Assembly (NCBI RefSeq): GCF_900108405.1
Contig: NZ_FNXG01000002.1
Location: 186,001-250,000 of the forward strand
Length of the DNA stretch: 64,000 nt
Source: Paracoccus alkenifer
Lineage (GTDB): Bacteria > Pseudomonadota > Alphaproteobacteria > Rhodobacterales > Rhodobacteraceae
Direction of reading: 5' to 3'
Each line of letters starts with the position of its first letter. Position 1 is the stretch's first letter. The position numbers were made by a program, and so were the translations under genes. Below, piece by piece: positions 18,613 through 28,147 of the stretch. Below the pieces are notes generated by a model. The model searched no databases, was not told the DNA's origin, and saw nothing but the letters and a program-made list of their open reading frames with translations.

Positions 18613-19815
18613 CTAGCGCCTTGAGGCGATCAGCGCGGCGACGCCGGGCAGATCCTTGCCCTCCATCCATTCCAGAAACGCGCCGCCGGCGGTCGAGATA
18701 AAGGTGAAATCTTCGGCGGCCCCGGCCTTGTTCAGCGCGGCCACCGTGTCGCCGCCGCCCGCGACCGAGACCAGCCGCCCCTCGCGCGTCAGTTCGGCCG
18801 CGGCTGCGGCTGCGGCGTTGGTGGCGGCGTCAAAGGGTTCGATCTCGAACGCGCCCAGCGGGCCGTTCCAGATCAGCGTGCGGCTTTGGGCAAAGACCTC
18901 GCGGATTTTCGCGACCGTGGCGGGGCCGGCGTCGAGGATCATCGCGTCAGCGGGGCAGGCGTCCGCGGCGACCACCTCATGCGGGGCATTCGCGGCAAAC
19001 TCGCGCGCCACCACCACATCGACCGGCAGGTGGATGGTGCAGCCCGCGCTCTTGGCGTCAGACAGGATCTGCCGGGCGGTGTCGGCCATGTCGCGCTCGG
19101 CCAGGCTTTTGCCGACCTCAATCCCTTGGGCCACCAGGAAGGTGTTGGCCATGCCGCCGCCGATCACCAGGTGATCGACCTTGCGGATCAGGTTCGACAG
19201 CAGGTCGAGCTTGGTCGAGACCTTGGCCCCCCCGACCACCGCCACCACCGGCCGTTCCGGGTTCCCCAACGCGGCGTCCAGCGCGTTCAGTTCCGCCTCC
19301 ATCAGCAGCCCGGCGGCCGAGGGCAGCAGCCGCGCCAGCCCCTCGGTCGAGGCGTGGGCGCGATGGGCGGCGGAAAACGCGTCGTTGACGTAAACCTGCC
19401 CAAGCGCGGCGAGGGAGGCGGCGAAAACCTGCTCATTGGTTTCCTCGCCCGGATAGAAACGGGTGTTTTCCAGCAGCAGCACGTCGCCGGGTTTCAGCGC
19501 GGCGACCGCGCGTTTGGCGTCGCCGCCCACCGCCTCGGGGGCAAAGGCGACCGTCTGGCCCAATGCGGCCTCAAGCGCGGGGACGATCTGGCGCAGGCTC
19601 ATCGAATCGACGCGCTGGCCCTTGGGGCGGTCGAAATGCGCCAGCAGCACGGGAATCCCGCCCTTTTCCTGGATTTTCCTGACGGTCGGCACGATCTTTT
19701 CGATCCGCGTCGCATCCGTGACCTGACCGTTTTCCATGGGAACATTCACGTCCACCCGGGTCAGCACGACCTTGCCGTCCAGCTCCATGTCGTCCAGCGT
19801 GTTGAAGCGCGCCAT
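18613..19815 (-). CDS. pgk: phosphoglycerate kinase
   Basis: A 400-residue PGK, transferring phosphate from 1,3-bisphosphoglycerate to ADP. Signature blocks are [50 protein letters not shown], and the nucleotide-binding [11 protein letters not shown] near the C-terminus. ATG 19815 is preceded by GCAGGAGAAA, an excellent ribosome site; an upstream start at 19872 is rejected for lack of one. Length is typical. It is divergent from the cyclophilin gene at 20002. Confidence 0.97.
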   Translation of the reverse strand: MARFNTLDDMELDGKVVLTRVDVNVPMENGQVTDATRIEKIVPTVRKIQEKGGIPVLLAHFDRPKGQRVDSMSLRQIVPALEAALGQTVAFAPEAVGGDAKRAVAALKPGDVLLLENTRFYPGEETNEQVFAASLAALGQVYVNDAFSAAHRAHASTEGLARLLPSAAGLLMEAELNALDAALGNPERPVVAVVGGAKVSTKLDLLSNLIRKVDHLVIGGGMANTFLVAQGIEVGKSLAERDMADTARQILSDAKSAGCTIHLPVDVVVAREFAANAPHEVVAADACPADAMILDAGPATVAKIREVFAQSRTLIWNGPLGAFEIEPFDAATNAAAAAAAELTREGRLVSVAGGGDTVAALNKAGAAEDFTFISTAGGAFLEWMEGKDLPGVAALIASRR

Positions 19816-20001
19816 CGGCTTTCTCCTGCAATGCGGGATCGGCCCGCGTTCGTCACACGCGTTGTCCGTCAAGCGGTCCAGCGCGTCAACTCTGCGTCAG
19901 GACGAGTTGATGATTCCGCGCGGACCTGTGGCGCCGAGGGCGTTGCGCGCCCGCCGCGCGCGGCCTAGACCTTGCCCGCACCCAACCAAAGGAAAGATCC
20001 G

Positions 20002-20508
20002 ATGGCCGAGATCAAGGACCCCGAGAACACGATCATCATCGAGCTGAAGGACGGCCCGGTGATCGTCGAGCTGCTGACCGACATCGCCCCCAAACATGCC
20101 GAGCGGATGAAAGAGCTGGCGCGGGCCGGCAAATACGACAATGTCGCCTTTCACCGGGTGATCGACGGTTTCATGGCCCAGACCGGCGACGTGGAACACG
20201 CCAACATGGAAAGCGGCTGGAACCCCGGGCGCGCGGGCACCGGCGGCTCGGACCTGCCGGACCTGCCGGCGGAATTTTCGCGCATCCCGCACGCGCGGGG
20301 CACGCTGGGCGCCGCGCGGTCGCAAAACCCCAACAGCGCGAACAGCCAGTTCTTTATCAACTTCAAGGACAATGATTTCCTGAACGGGCAGTATACCGTC
20401 TACGGGCAGGTGATTTCCGGGATGGAGCATGTGGACAAGATCGCCCGGGGCGAGCCGCCGGCCAGCCCGGACCGGATGATCTCGGTCAAGGTCGCTGCCG
20501 ATGCGTAA
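20002..20508 (+). CDS. ppiB: cytoplasmic peptidyl-prolyl cis-trans isomerase (cyclophilin)
   Basis: A 168-residue cyclophilin without a signal peptide, starting at ATG 20002 behind AAAGGAAAG. Active-site and family motifs are present: VAFHRVIDGFMAQTGD (catalytic Arg and Phe region), SQNPNSANSQFFI and FLNGQYTVYGQV. It catalyses proline isomerisation during folding. It overlaps the next cyclophilin by eight bases; that partner has a signal peptide, so the pair covers cytoplasm and periplasm. Confidence 0.93.
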   Translation: MAEIKDPENTIIIELKDGPVIVELLTDIAPKHAERMKELARAGKYDNVAFHRVIDGFMAQTGDVEHANMESGWNPGRAGTGGSDLPDLPAEFSRIPHARGTLGAARSQNPNSANSQFFINFKDNDFLNGQYTVYGQVISGMEHVDKIARGEPPASPDRMISVKVAADA

Positions 20509-21103
20509 GCTGCTGATTTCCGTGGCGCTGGCGGCCGGTGCCGCCGGCATGGCGGCCGCGCAGGACGTGGCGGCGCCGCCCTCTGATGACGGCCCCGGCC
20601 CGAACATGGTGATCGAGGTGGCCGACGCCTCGGGCGCGGCCAAGGGCACCATCGTGCTGGACCTGAACCCGGAAAAAGCCCCGAACCACGTCGCGCGGCT
20701 GACCGAGCTTGCGCGCGCGGGCGCCTATGACGGGGTGGTGTTCCACCGCGTGATCGAGGGGTTCATGGCGCAGACCGGCGATGTCGAGTTCGGCAAGCAC
20801 GGGGACGACCTGTCCCGCGCCGGGATGGGCGGGTCGGACCAGCCCGACCTCAAGGCCGAGTTCAACGACCAGAGCTTCATGGCCGGCACCGTGGGCATGG
20901 CCCGCAGCCCAAGCCCCAACAGCGCCAACAGCCAGTTTTTCATCGACCTGGCCCCGGCGCCGTTCCTTGACGGGCAATACACCGTCGTCGGCCGGCTGAT
21001 CGAGGGCTGGGACGTGCTGAACGCGATCAAGAAGGGCGATCCGAACATGAACGGATCGGTGAAAGAGCCCGATTATATGGCGAAGGTCACGATCGTCGAG
21101 TGA
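20501..21103 (+). CDS. ppiA: periplasmic peptidyl-prolyl cis-trans isomerase (cyclophilin)
   Basis: A 200-residue cyclophilin with a clear signal peptide (MRKLLISVALAAGAAGMAAA, cleavage near AAA-QD). The mature domain has VVFHRVIEGFMAQTGD, SPSPNSANSQFFI and FLDGQYTVVGRL, closely similar to the upstream cytoplasmic copy, so the pair probably arose by tandem duplication followed by gain or loss of an export signal. The start lies inside the end of the upstream gene, implying translational coupling. A terminator follows. Confidence 0.92.
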   Translation: MRKLLISVALAAGAAGMAAAQDVAAPPSDDGPGPNMVIEVADASGAAKGTIVLDLNPEKAPNHVARLTELARAGAYDGVVFHRVIEGFMAQTGDVEFGKHGDDLSRAGMGGSDQPDLKAEFNDQSFMAGTVGMARSPSPNSANSQFFIDLAPAPFLDGQYTVVGRLIEGWDVLNAIKKGDPNMNGSVKEPDYMAKVTIVE

Positions 21104-21125
21104 TCCGGGCCTGACCGGGAACAAC

Positions 21126-21159
21126 GGCCGGTGCGGGGAACCCCTCGCGCCGGCCTTTT
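21126..21159 (+). terminator. intrinsic terminator after the cyclophilin pair
   Basis: GGCCGGTGCG and CGCGCCGGCC (one G-T pair) enclose an inner GGGG-AA-CCCC stem and are followed by TTTT. It lies 23 bases after the stop of the periplasmic cyclophilin. Confidence 0.8.
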
Positions 21160-21174
21160 CGTTGGCGCGCGCCC

Positions 21175-21549
21175 TCAGCCGCGGGGGGCGGCAGAGCCTT
21201 GCAGCGGCTCGAACCGGATCGATTCGCCGCAGCCGCAGGCTTCGGTGACATTGGGGTTCACAAAGCGGAAGCCGCTGTCCAGCAGCCCGGTTTCATAGTC
21301 GATCACCGTGCCGAACAGGAACATCTGCGCGGCCGGCGCGATCAGCACCCGTGCCTCGCCCTGTTCCACCACCTCGTCGTTGGGGGCGGCGGTCTCGGCC
21401 AGTTCCATCGTGTATTCCATGCCCGCGCAGCCGCCTTTTTTCAGGCCGATCCGCAGCCCGGCCGCGCCCTTGTCGGCCATGAGCCGGGCGATCCGCGCCT
21501 CGGCGGCTTGGGTGATGCTGACGGCAGCTTTGCCGGGGATCGAGAACAT
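21175..21549 (-). CDS. A-type iron-sulfur cluster carrier (HesB/IscA family)
   Basis: A 124-residue A-type carrier that passes Fe-S clusters to apoproteins. The three conserved cysteines are present: C41 in KKGGCAGMEY and C105/C107 in TEACGCGES. The body contains LFGTVIDYETGLLDSGFRFVN with the last words in family positions. It could be the SufA, IscA or ErpA member; the sequence alone does not settle this, and no suf or isc genes are adjacent. The gene stands alone, convergent with ppiA. Confidence 0.92.
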   Translation of the reverse strand: MFSIPGKAAVSITQAAEARIARLMADKGAAGLRIGLKKGGCAGMEYTMELAETAAPNDEVVEQGEARVLIAPAAQMFLFGTVIDYETGLLDSGFRFVNPNVTEACGCGESIRFEPLQGSAAPRG

Positions 21550-21674
21550 CTTGGACCTTTCGGGCTGGCCGGTTTCGTCGGGCAGGGTCCAACATAGTCA
21601 GCCGGGGGGCGGCACTCAAGATGGGGGCGGCGGGGCAGGCGGGGTCTTTGCCGGGCGGGCCGGGCGAGGCCGGA

Positions 21675-21719
21675 CCGGGGCTCTGCCCCGGACCCCGGGA
21701 TATTTCCGGACAGAAGATG
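21675..21719 (+). repeat. GGGATATTT intergenic repeat, type B
   Basis: CCGGGGCTCTGCCCCGGACC is followed by CCGGGATATTT and a tail CCGGACAGAAGATG. It lies between the A-type carrier start and the mdh terminator. The tail differs from the CATGATGAAGA version and matches that of the copy at 61081 (GACAGAAGATG), so tails assort independently of the hairpin type. Confidence 0.85.
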
Positions 21720-21751
21720 AGGCATGGGCCTTGTCCGCCGGGGGCCGCAGC

Positions 21752-21779
21752 AAAAAGGGCCGCCCCGAGGGGCGGCCCT
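21752..21779 (-). terminator. intrinsic terminator after mdh
   Basis: AGGGCCGCCCC and GGGGCGGCCCT form an 11-bp stem with a 2-base loop, followed on the minus strand by TTTTT. It sits 23 bases past the mdh stop. Confidence 0.85.
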
Positions 21780-21801
21780 GTCGTCGTCCGGGTGGTGCGG
21801 G

Positions 21802-22860
<1,059 letters not shown>

Positions 22861-22915
22861 CTAAATCCGCCCGGGCGGGACAGCAGGCGAAAGGCTGGCA
22901 AGGTGGAGGGGCAAG

Positions 22916-23662
22916 GTGGAATTGACGGGCGGGGCATGGGCGTTGCTGGTGCTGGCATCGGCGCTGGTGGGGCTGTCCAAGGGCGGGCTGTCGATGGTGT
23001 CGATGCTGGGGGTGCCGATCCTGTCGCTGGTGATGTCGCCGGTGCAGGCGGCCGGCGTGCTGCTGCCGGTGTTCGTCGTGTCCGACATGTTCGGGCTGAT
23101 CGCCTATCGTCGCCACTGGGACCGCCGCGTCGTCGCCTGCCTGATGCCGGGCGCGGTGGCGGGCGTGGCGCTGGGCTGGGCCACCGCCAGCCTTGTGGAC
23201 GAACGCTGGGTCGGCGGTATCGTCGGCGTGATCGGGCTGAGTTTCGCGCTGGTCACGCTGCTGCGCCGGGCGCCGGCCGAAGGCCCGCAGCGCCGTGCCG
23301 AGTGGGGCAGGGGCAGCCTGTGGGGGCTGGCCGCGGGCTATACCAGCTTTGTCAGCCATTCCGGCGCGCCGCCCTATCAGGTCTATGTGCAGCCGCTGCG
23401 GCTGGGCAAGGAAAGCTATGCCGGCACGGTCACCGTGTTCTTTGCGGTGGTGAATGCGGTCAAGCTGATCCCATACGCCGCGCTGGGGCAGCTGGGCAGC
23501 GCCAATCTGGGCGCGGCGGCGGTGATGATGCCGGTTGCGGCCGCCAGCGTCGGGCTGGGGGTGTGGCTGGTGCGGGTGATCCCGCAGCGGGCGTTCTATC
23601 TGTTCATCACCTGGGCGCTGCTGGGGGTTTCGATCATGCTGATCCGCGATGCGCTGGTCTGA
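22916..23662 (+). CDS. TauE/SafE (TSUP) family membrane permease
   Basis: A 248-residue protein with about eight hydrophobic helices and the TSUP hallmarks: an N-terminal GLSKGGLSMVSMLGVPIL and a mid-protein repeat around GYTSFVSHSGAPPYQVY. The GTG at 22916 has GGAGGGGC upstream. Members export sulfite, sulfoacetate or related anions and some move other small acids. Nothing adjacent specifies a sulfur substrate; the next gene is mcl2. Divergent from mdh. Confidence 0.85.
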   Translation: MELTGGAWALLVLASALVGLSKGGLSMVSMLGVPILSLVMSPVQAAGVLLPVFVVSDMFGLIAYRRHWDRRVVACLMPGAVAGVALGWATASLVDERWVGGIVGVIGLSFALVTLLRRAPAEGPQRRAEWGRGSLWGLAAGYTSFVSHSGAPPYQVYVQPLRLGKESYAGTVTVFFAVVNAVKLIPYAALGQLGSANLGAAAVMMPVAAASVGLGVWLVRVIPQRAFYLFITWALLGVSIMLIRDALV

Positions 23663-23766
23663 GCGGGGGTGATACGCTGCATTGCAGCAGCTTGGGGCTT
23701 GCCGTTTCTGGCGGAAGCGGGCAGGCAGACGAACGATTCTTGCGCGTTGAATGAAAGGCCCGGCCC

Positions 23767-24615
23767 ATGACCCGCCCCTATCGCTCGGTTCTCTATATTC
23801 CTGCCGCCAATCAGCGCGCCATGGACAAGGCGCGGACGCTGGCGGCCGATGCGATCATCTTTGACCTCGAGGACGCGGTGGCGCCCGCCGAAAAGCCCGG
23901 CGCGCGCGAGCTGCTGCGTGCCGCATTGGCGCAGGATTACGGCGGGCGGGCGCGGATCCTGCGCATCAACGGTTTCGACACCGAATGGGGGCGCGACGAT
24001 GCCACCTTTGCCGCCGGTCTTGCCGACAGCGCCGATGCGGTGCTGGTCCCCAAGGTCAGCCGCCCCGAGGATCTGGACGCGGTCGCCGCGATCACCGGCG
24101 ACCTGCCGCTGTGGGCGATGATGGAAACCGCGCTGGGGATGCTGAACGCCGCCGCCATTGCCGCGCATCCGCGGCTGCAAGGGATGGTGATGGGCACCAA
24201 CGACCTTGCCAAGGAACTGGGCAGCCGTCACCGCCCCGACCGGCTGGGGATGCAGGCCGGGCTGGGGCTGTGCCTGCTGGCCGCCCGCGCCCATGGGCTT
24301 GTGATCGTGGACGGGGTGTTCAACGCCTTCAAGGACGACGAGGGCTTGCGCGCGGAATGCGAACAGGGCCGCGACATGGGTTTCGACGGCAAGACCCTGA
24401 TCCACCCCGCGCAGCTTGACATCGCCAACGCCGCTTTCGCCCCCACTGATGCCGAGATCGACCTGTCGCGCCGCCAGATCGAGGCGTTCGATGCCGCCAT
24501 CGCCGAGGGCAAGGCCGTGGCTGTGGTCGATGGTCGCATCGTGGAAAACCTGCATGTTGAGACCGCCCGCAAAACCCTTGCCCGTGCCGAGGCGATTGCC
24601 GCGCTGGCCGGGTAA
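23767..24615 (+). CDS. mcl2: (3S)-malyl-CoA thioesterase (CitE-like, Mcl2)
   Basis: A 282-residue CitE-superfamily protein. Key blocks are RSVLYIPAANQRAM, ADAIIFDLEDAVAP (Mg-binding acid), VLVPKVSRPEDLD, LWAMMETALGMLNA and MGFDGKTLIHPAQL. Length and sequence fit the Rhodobacter Mcl2 protein, which hydrolyses (3S)-malyl-CoA to malate and CoA in the ethylmalonyl-CoA pathway, rather than the longer (about 318 residue) lyase Mcl1. It starts a short same-strand run with nnrU, a DUF1737 gene and mch, the last acting in the same pathway. A plain citrate-lyase beta homologue is the alternative. Confidence 0.85.
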   Translation: MTRPYRSVLYIPAANQRAMDKARTLAADAIIFDLEDAVAPAEKPGARELLRAALAQDYGGRARILRINGFDTEWGRDDATFAAGLADSADAVLVPKVSRPEDLDAVAAITGDLPLWAMMETALGMLNAAAIAAHPRLQGMVMGTNDLAKELGSRHRPDRLGMQAGLGLCLLAARAHGLVIVDGVFNAFKDDEGLRAECEQGRDMGFDGKTLIHPAQLDIANAAFAPTDAEIDLSRRQIEAFDAAIAEGKAVAVVDGRIVENLHVETARKTLARAEAIAALAG

Positions 24616-24651
24616 TGGCAGGCTGAGCGCAGCCATATAAAGGAGCCGCCG

Positions 24652-25203
24652 ATGTTCTTGCTGATCCTGGGGGTCGCGCTGTGGTGGGGCGCGCATCTGT
24701 TCAAGCGGTTGGCGCCCGGCACCCGCCGCGGTCTGGGCCAGTCCGGCAAGGGCATGGTCGCGGCGGCGCTGATCCTGTCGGTGGTGCTGATGGTGATCGG
24801 CTATCGCGCGGCCGATGCGGTGACGTGGTGGGCTGCCGGCCCCGCGCTCAAGGGCATCAACAACCTGCTGGTGCTGGTCGCGTTCTTCCTGTTCGCCTCG
24901 TCGGGGATAAAGAACCGCATCGGCACCCAGATGCGCCACCCGCAGCTGGTGGGGTTTTCGCTGTGGGCATTCGCGCATCTTCTGACCAACGGCGACCTGC
25001 CCTCGCTGGTGCTGTTCGGCGGGCTGCTGGCCTGGGCGCTGGTGGAAATCGCCGTCATCAACCGCAGCCGGCCCGGCTGGACGCCGCCGCAGCACCAGAC
25101 CTCGATCCGCAAGGAAGCCATCGCCGCCATCGCCACGCTGGTGGTCTATGGGGTGGTCGCGGGCATCCATATCCTGCTGGGCGTCAACCCCTTTGGCGCC
25201 TGA
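24652..25203 (+). CDS. nnrU: NnrU family membrane protein
   Basis: A 183-residue protein with five or six hydrophobic helices and the NnrU pattern (ALWWGAHLFKRLAP near the start, FFLFASSGIKNRIG, MRHPQLVGFSLWAFAHLLTNGD). NnrU is found near nitric-oxide and nitrite-reduction genes in denitrifiers and its relatives include the carotenoid/membrane isomerase Z-ISO; the function of bacterial members is unclear. Here it lies between two ethylmalonyl-CoA pathway genes, 36 bases after mcl2, with AAAGGAGCC as ribosome site. Confidence 0.85.
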   Translation: MFLLILGVALWWGAHLFKRLAPGTRRGLGQSGKGMVAAALILSVVLMVIGYRAADAVTWWAAGPALKGINNLLVLVAFFLFASSGIKNRIGTQMRHPQLVGFSLWAFAHLLTNGDLPSLVLFGGLLAWALVEIAVINRSRPGWTPPQHQTSIRKEAIAAIATLVVYGVVAGIHILLGVNPFGA

Positions 25204-25217
25204 GGAAAGGACCCGGC

Positions 25218-25424
25218 ATGGCCACGATCTATCGCCTGCTGACCGAGGACGACACCTCGGCCTTCTGCCACAAGATCAGCCTGGCGCTGTCGAAAGGCTG
25301 GGTGCTGCATGGTGCGCCCAGCATCTCTTACGACGCCACGCGCGGGGTGATGCGCTGCGCGCAGGCGGTGACCAAGGAAATCGACGGGGACTATCACCCC
25401 GACATGAAGCTGGGTGAGCAATGA
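25218..25424 (+). CDS. DUF1737 small protein
   Basis: A 68-residue protein with the DUF1737 pattern: TIYRLLTEDDTSAFCHKISLA and LSKGWVLHGAPSISYD. It begins at ATG 25218 behind GAGGAAAGG, 14 bases after nnrU, and its stop overlaps the mch start (ATGA). The fold is a short alpha/beta unit of unknown role. Tight coupling to mch is the only functional hint. Confidence 0.85.
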   Translation: MATIYRLLTEDDTSAFCHKISLALSKGWVLHGAPSISYDATRGVMRCAQAVTKEIDGDYHPDMKLGEQ

Positions 25425-26455
25425 GCAAGACCAATCCGGGCCGTTTCTTCGAGGATTACCGCGTCGGCGATGTGATCCGCCACGCCGTTCCGCGCACCGT
25501 GGCCGAGGGCGAACGCGCGCTTTACCATGCGCTGTATCCGGCGCGGGGGGCGATCTATTCCTCGGATGATTTCGCCGCCGCCTGCGGGCTGGACGGCAGC
25601 CCGATGGACGACCTGATCGCGTTCCACACCGTGTTCGGCAAGACCGTGCCGGATGTGTCGCTGAACGCGGTGGCGAACCTTGGCTATGCCGAGGGGCGCT
25701 GGCTGCGCCCCGTCTGGCCCGGCGACACGCTGCGCGCCGAATCGCAGGTGATCGGGGTCAAGCAGAACTCGAACGGCACGTCCGGCACCGTCTATGTCCG
25801 CACCCGCGGCCTGAACCAGCAGGACGAGGTGGTGCTGGAATATGTGCGCTGGGTGATGGTGCGCAAGCGCGACGCCGCCAGCCCCGCCCCCGATCCGGTG
25901 GTGCCGGACCTGGCCCGCGTGGTCCCCGCCGCCGATCTGGTGATCCCCGAGGGGCTGGATTTCAGCGATTACGATTTCGAGCTGGCCGGAGAGCCGCATC
26001 GCTGGGGCGATTACGCGGTGGGCGAGATCATCGACCATGTGGACGCGGTGACCGTGGAAGAGGCCGAGCACATGCTGGCCACCCGCCTGTGGCAGAACAC
26101 CGCCAAGGTGCATTTCGACGCCACCTTCCGCGAGGACGGGCGGCGGCTGATCTATGGCGGCCATGTCATCAGCCTGGGCCGCGCGCTGTCCTTCAACGGG
26201 CTGGCGAATGCGCAGATGATCGTGGCGCTGAACGGCGGCGCCCACGCGAACCCCTGTTTCGCCGGCGATACCGTGCGGGCCTGGTCCGAGGTGCTGGAGC
26301 TGGCCGAAACGCCCGCCCCCGGCATCGGCGCGATCCGGCTGCGGCTGGTCGCCCACAAGGGCGCAGCGGGCGACACCACCCTGCGAGGCGAGGGCGGGAA
26401 ATACGCGCCGCATGTGCTGCTCGATCTGGATTACTGGGCGCTGATCCCGCGCTGA
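25421..26455 (+). CDS. mch: mesaconyl-CoA hydratase (double MaoC hotdog)
   Basis: A 344-residue protein made of two hotdog (MaoC-like) halves, beginning NPGRFFEDYRVGDVIRHAVPRTV and with a second start-like motif at about residue 195 (HRWGDYAVGEIIDHVDAVTV). Length and the GGHVISLGRALSFNGLANAQ block match mesaconyl-CoA hydratase, which interconverts mesaconyl-CoA and beta-methylmalyl-CoA in the ethylmalonyl-CoA pathway. Its gene neighbourhood with mcl2 supports this. It allows growth on acetate or other C2 sources without isocitrate lyase. Confidence 0.88.
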   Translation: MSKTNPGRFFEDYRVGDVIRHAVPRTVAEGERALYHALYPARGAIYSSDDFAAACGLDGSPMDDLIAFHTVFGKTVPDVSLNAVANLGYAEGRWLRPVWPGDTLRAESQVIGVKQNSNGTSGTVYVRTRGLNQQDEVVLEYVRWVMVRKRDAASPAPDPVVPDLARVVPAADLVIPEGLDFSDYDFELAGEPHRWGDYAVGEIIDHVDAVTVEEAEHMLATRLWQNTAKVHFDATFREDGRRLIYGGHVISLGRALSFNGLANAQMIVALNGGAHANPCFAGDTVRAWSEVLELAETPAPGIGAIRLRLVAHKGAAGDTTLRGEGGKYAPHVLLDLDYWALIPR

Positions 26456-26505
26456 CGAAGACCATCGCCCGCATTGTGGCGGGCGGCAAAAGGCAAGGAA
26501 ATTCC

Positions 26506-26961
26506 ATGCACGAGATGAAACCGCGCCTCAATTACTTCAAGGCCGCGCCGGCGCTGTTTCAGGCGCAGCTGGCACTGAACAAGGCGGTCGAGGACAGCGG
26601 GCTGGACCGTGGCCTGCTGCATCTGATCAAGGTGCGCGCCTCGCAGATCAACGGCTGCGCCTATTGCCTGGACATGCATACGCAGGAAGCCCGCGCGGAC
26701 GGGGAGACCGAGCAGCGGCTGCATGTGATCTCGGCCTGGCGCGAATCTCCGGCGTTCTCGGCCGGTGAGCGGGCGGCCTTGGCCTGGACCGAGGCGGTGA
26801 CGCTGATCTCGAACGGCCCGATCCCTGATTCGCTTTACGACGAGGTTCGGGCGCAGTTTTCCGAGGCCGATCTGGTGGCGCTGACCATGGCGATCACCGT
26901 CATCAACAGCTGGAACCGGTTCGCGGTGTCGTTCCGGGCGGTCCACAAGATCCGCGACTGA
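26506..26961 (+). CDS. AhpD-like carboxymuconolactone decarboxylase family protein
   Basis: A 151-residue helical protein with the AhpD redox motif CAYC followed by the conserved His (INGCAYCLDMHTQEARADGE), and the C-terminal ALTMAITVINSWNRFAVSF. Members of this subgroup act as alkylhydroperoxidase-like antioxidant proteins; the reductant is unknown. The start could be ATG 26506, with AAGGAAATT upstream, or ATG 26515. It follows mch by 50 bases on the same strand and may be part of that transcript. Confidence 0.88.
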   Translation: MHEMKPRLNYFKAAPALFQAQLALNKAVEDSGLDRGLLHLIKVRASQINGCAYCLDMHTQEARADGETEQRLHVISAWRESPAFSAGERAALAWTEAVTLISNGPIPDSLYDEVRAQFSEADLVALTMAITVINSWNRFAVSFRAVHKIRD

Positions 26962-27157
26962 ACCGCGCCGCACCCCACGCCGCCCCACCGCCGGGCCGCG
27001 GCCGCGCGTGGCGCGCGCTGGGGCAATCCTGCCGACCTGCCGGTGCCACGCGCATCGGCGGGTCGTTTTCATTCCCGCACCGCGGCCGGGGCCGAAGCGC
27101 AGGTTTACGCCGCATTGCGGCAAGCTCTTTCACGTTCTTGCTGCAAGGCCGCGGATT

Positions 27158-27188
27158 TTGTGATCACTGACCGCGGGCTTGTGATCAC
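27158..27188 (+). promoter_or_regulatory. two TTGTGATCAC sites 21 bp apart upstream of sdhC
   Basis: TTGTGATCAC occurs at 27158-27167 and again at 27179-27188, a spacing of 21 bp or two helical turns, in the 367-base gap before sdhC. Each contains the palindrome GTGATCAC. A third, longer version lies after sdhB at 33285. The rest of the gap (26962-27157 and 27189-27328) shows no gene or clear -35/-10 pair; GGACAAGGAG just before sdhC is its ribosome site. The binding protein is unknown. Confidence 0.55.
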
Positions 27189-27328
27189 GAATGGCGCTAA
27201 CATGGGCGAAACCGGGGCGGGGGTTGATCTGGACCGTGACAGCGCCCAAAGGATGACTAGACAGACTCTCGAACTCAAGCCAGCCCGCGCGCCAGCTTGG
27301 CCCGCGCTTTTTCGGACAAGGAGCGCCC

Positions 27329-27721
27329 ATGGGAGACATCCCTCGCGGAAACCGCCCGCTTTCGCCGCATCTCAGCGTCTACAAGCTGCCGATCGCTGCG
27401 ATCACATCCATCATGACCCGGATCACCGGGCAGGCGCTGGTCGCCGGGCTGCTGCTGGTGGTCTGGTGGCTGGTCGCAGCCGCAACCGGGCCGCGGGCAT
27501 TCGCCACCGCCGACTGGGTGCTGCGCAGCTGGATCGGCTATCTGGTGCTGCTCGGCTCGGTCTGGGCGCTGTGGTATCATTTCCTCGCCGGGATCCGGCA
27601 TTTCTTTTATGACGCGCGGCTGCTGATGACCAAGCCGCAGGCGAAACAGGCCAGCTGGGTGCTGATCTGGGGCTCGGTCGGGCTGACGCTGCTGACCCTG
27701 CTGCTGTTCGTGATCGGATAA
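27329..27721 (+). CDS. sdhC: succinate dehydrogenase cytochrome b556 subunit
   Basis: A 130-residue membrane anchor of complex II with three hydrophobic helices. The family signature RPLSPHLSVYKLPIAAITS opens the protein and SIMTRITG follows; the His in LWYHFLAGIRHFFYD is the expected heme b axial ligand. With SdhD it binds heme and ubiquinone. It is the first gene of the sdh cluster, with GGACAAGGAG upstream and two palindromic sites about 150 bases before it. Confidence 0.96.
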   Translation: MGDIPRGNRPLSPHLSVYKLPIAAITSIMTRITGQALVAGLLLVVWWLVAAATGPRAFATADWVLRSWIGYLVLLGSVWALWYHFLAGIRHFFYDARLLMTKPQAKQASWVLIWGSVGLTLLTLLLFVIG

Positions 27722-27732
27722 GGGGACGACTC

Positions 27733-28140
27733 ATGCGCTATATTACCCCCCGCAAGGCCGCCAAGGGACTGGGCGCCGCCGGCCCCGGCGCCTCGACCGC
27801 CCATCACTGGGGCATGACCGTCAGCTCGTCCGCGCTGCTGATCCTGACGCCGGCCTTCATCCTTGTGATCGCCTCGGCCATCGGGCTGCCGCATGACGCG
27901 GTGGCGGGCTATTTCAGCCGCCCCTATCCCGCGATCGTGACCGCGCTGTTCCTGATCGTGGGAATGCATCACTATATCAACGGCACCCGCATCCTGATCG
28001 ACGACTATCTCGATCATGCCGAGCGCAAGGTCGCCATCATCCTGTCGCATCTGTTCGGCTGGGCCGTCATCGCCGCGGTCGCCTATGCGCTGGTGCGCAT
28101 GGCGCTGTCGCCGGTCGCCGCCGTCGTCGTCGTTTCCTGA
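27733..28140 (+). CDS. sdhD: succinate dehydrogenase membrane anchor subunit
   Basis: A 135-residue protein with three hydrophobic helices. It has the SdhD pattern of alphaproteobacteria: a short basic N-terminus ([16 protein letters not shown]), [13 protein letters not shown], and [16 protein letters not shown] in which one His is likely the heme ligand and the Asp/Tyr lie near the quinone site. It starts 11 bases after sdhC and is followed by sdhA. Confidence 0.95.
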   Translation: MRYITPRKAAKGLGAAGPGASTAHHWGMTVSSSALLILTPAFILVIASAIGLPHDAVAGYFSRPYPAIVTALFLIVGMHHYINGTRILIDDYLDHAERKVAIILSHLFGWAVIAAVAYALVRMALSPVAAVVVVS

Positions 28141-28147
28141 GGTTCCC

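Noticed and set aside
23676-23688. GCTGC-ATT-GCAGC inverted repeat before mcl2
   Set aside because: Short 5-bp arms in GC-rich DNA; could be chance and matches no known regulator motif.
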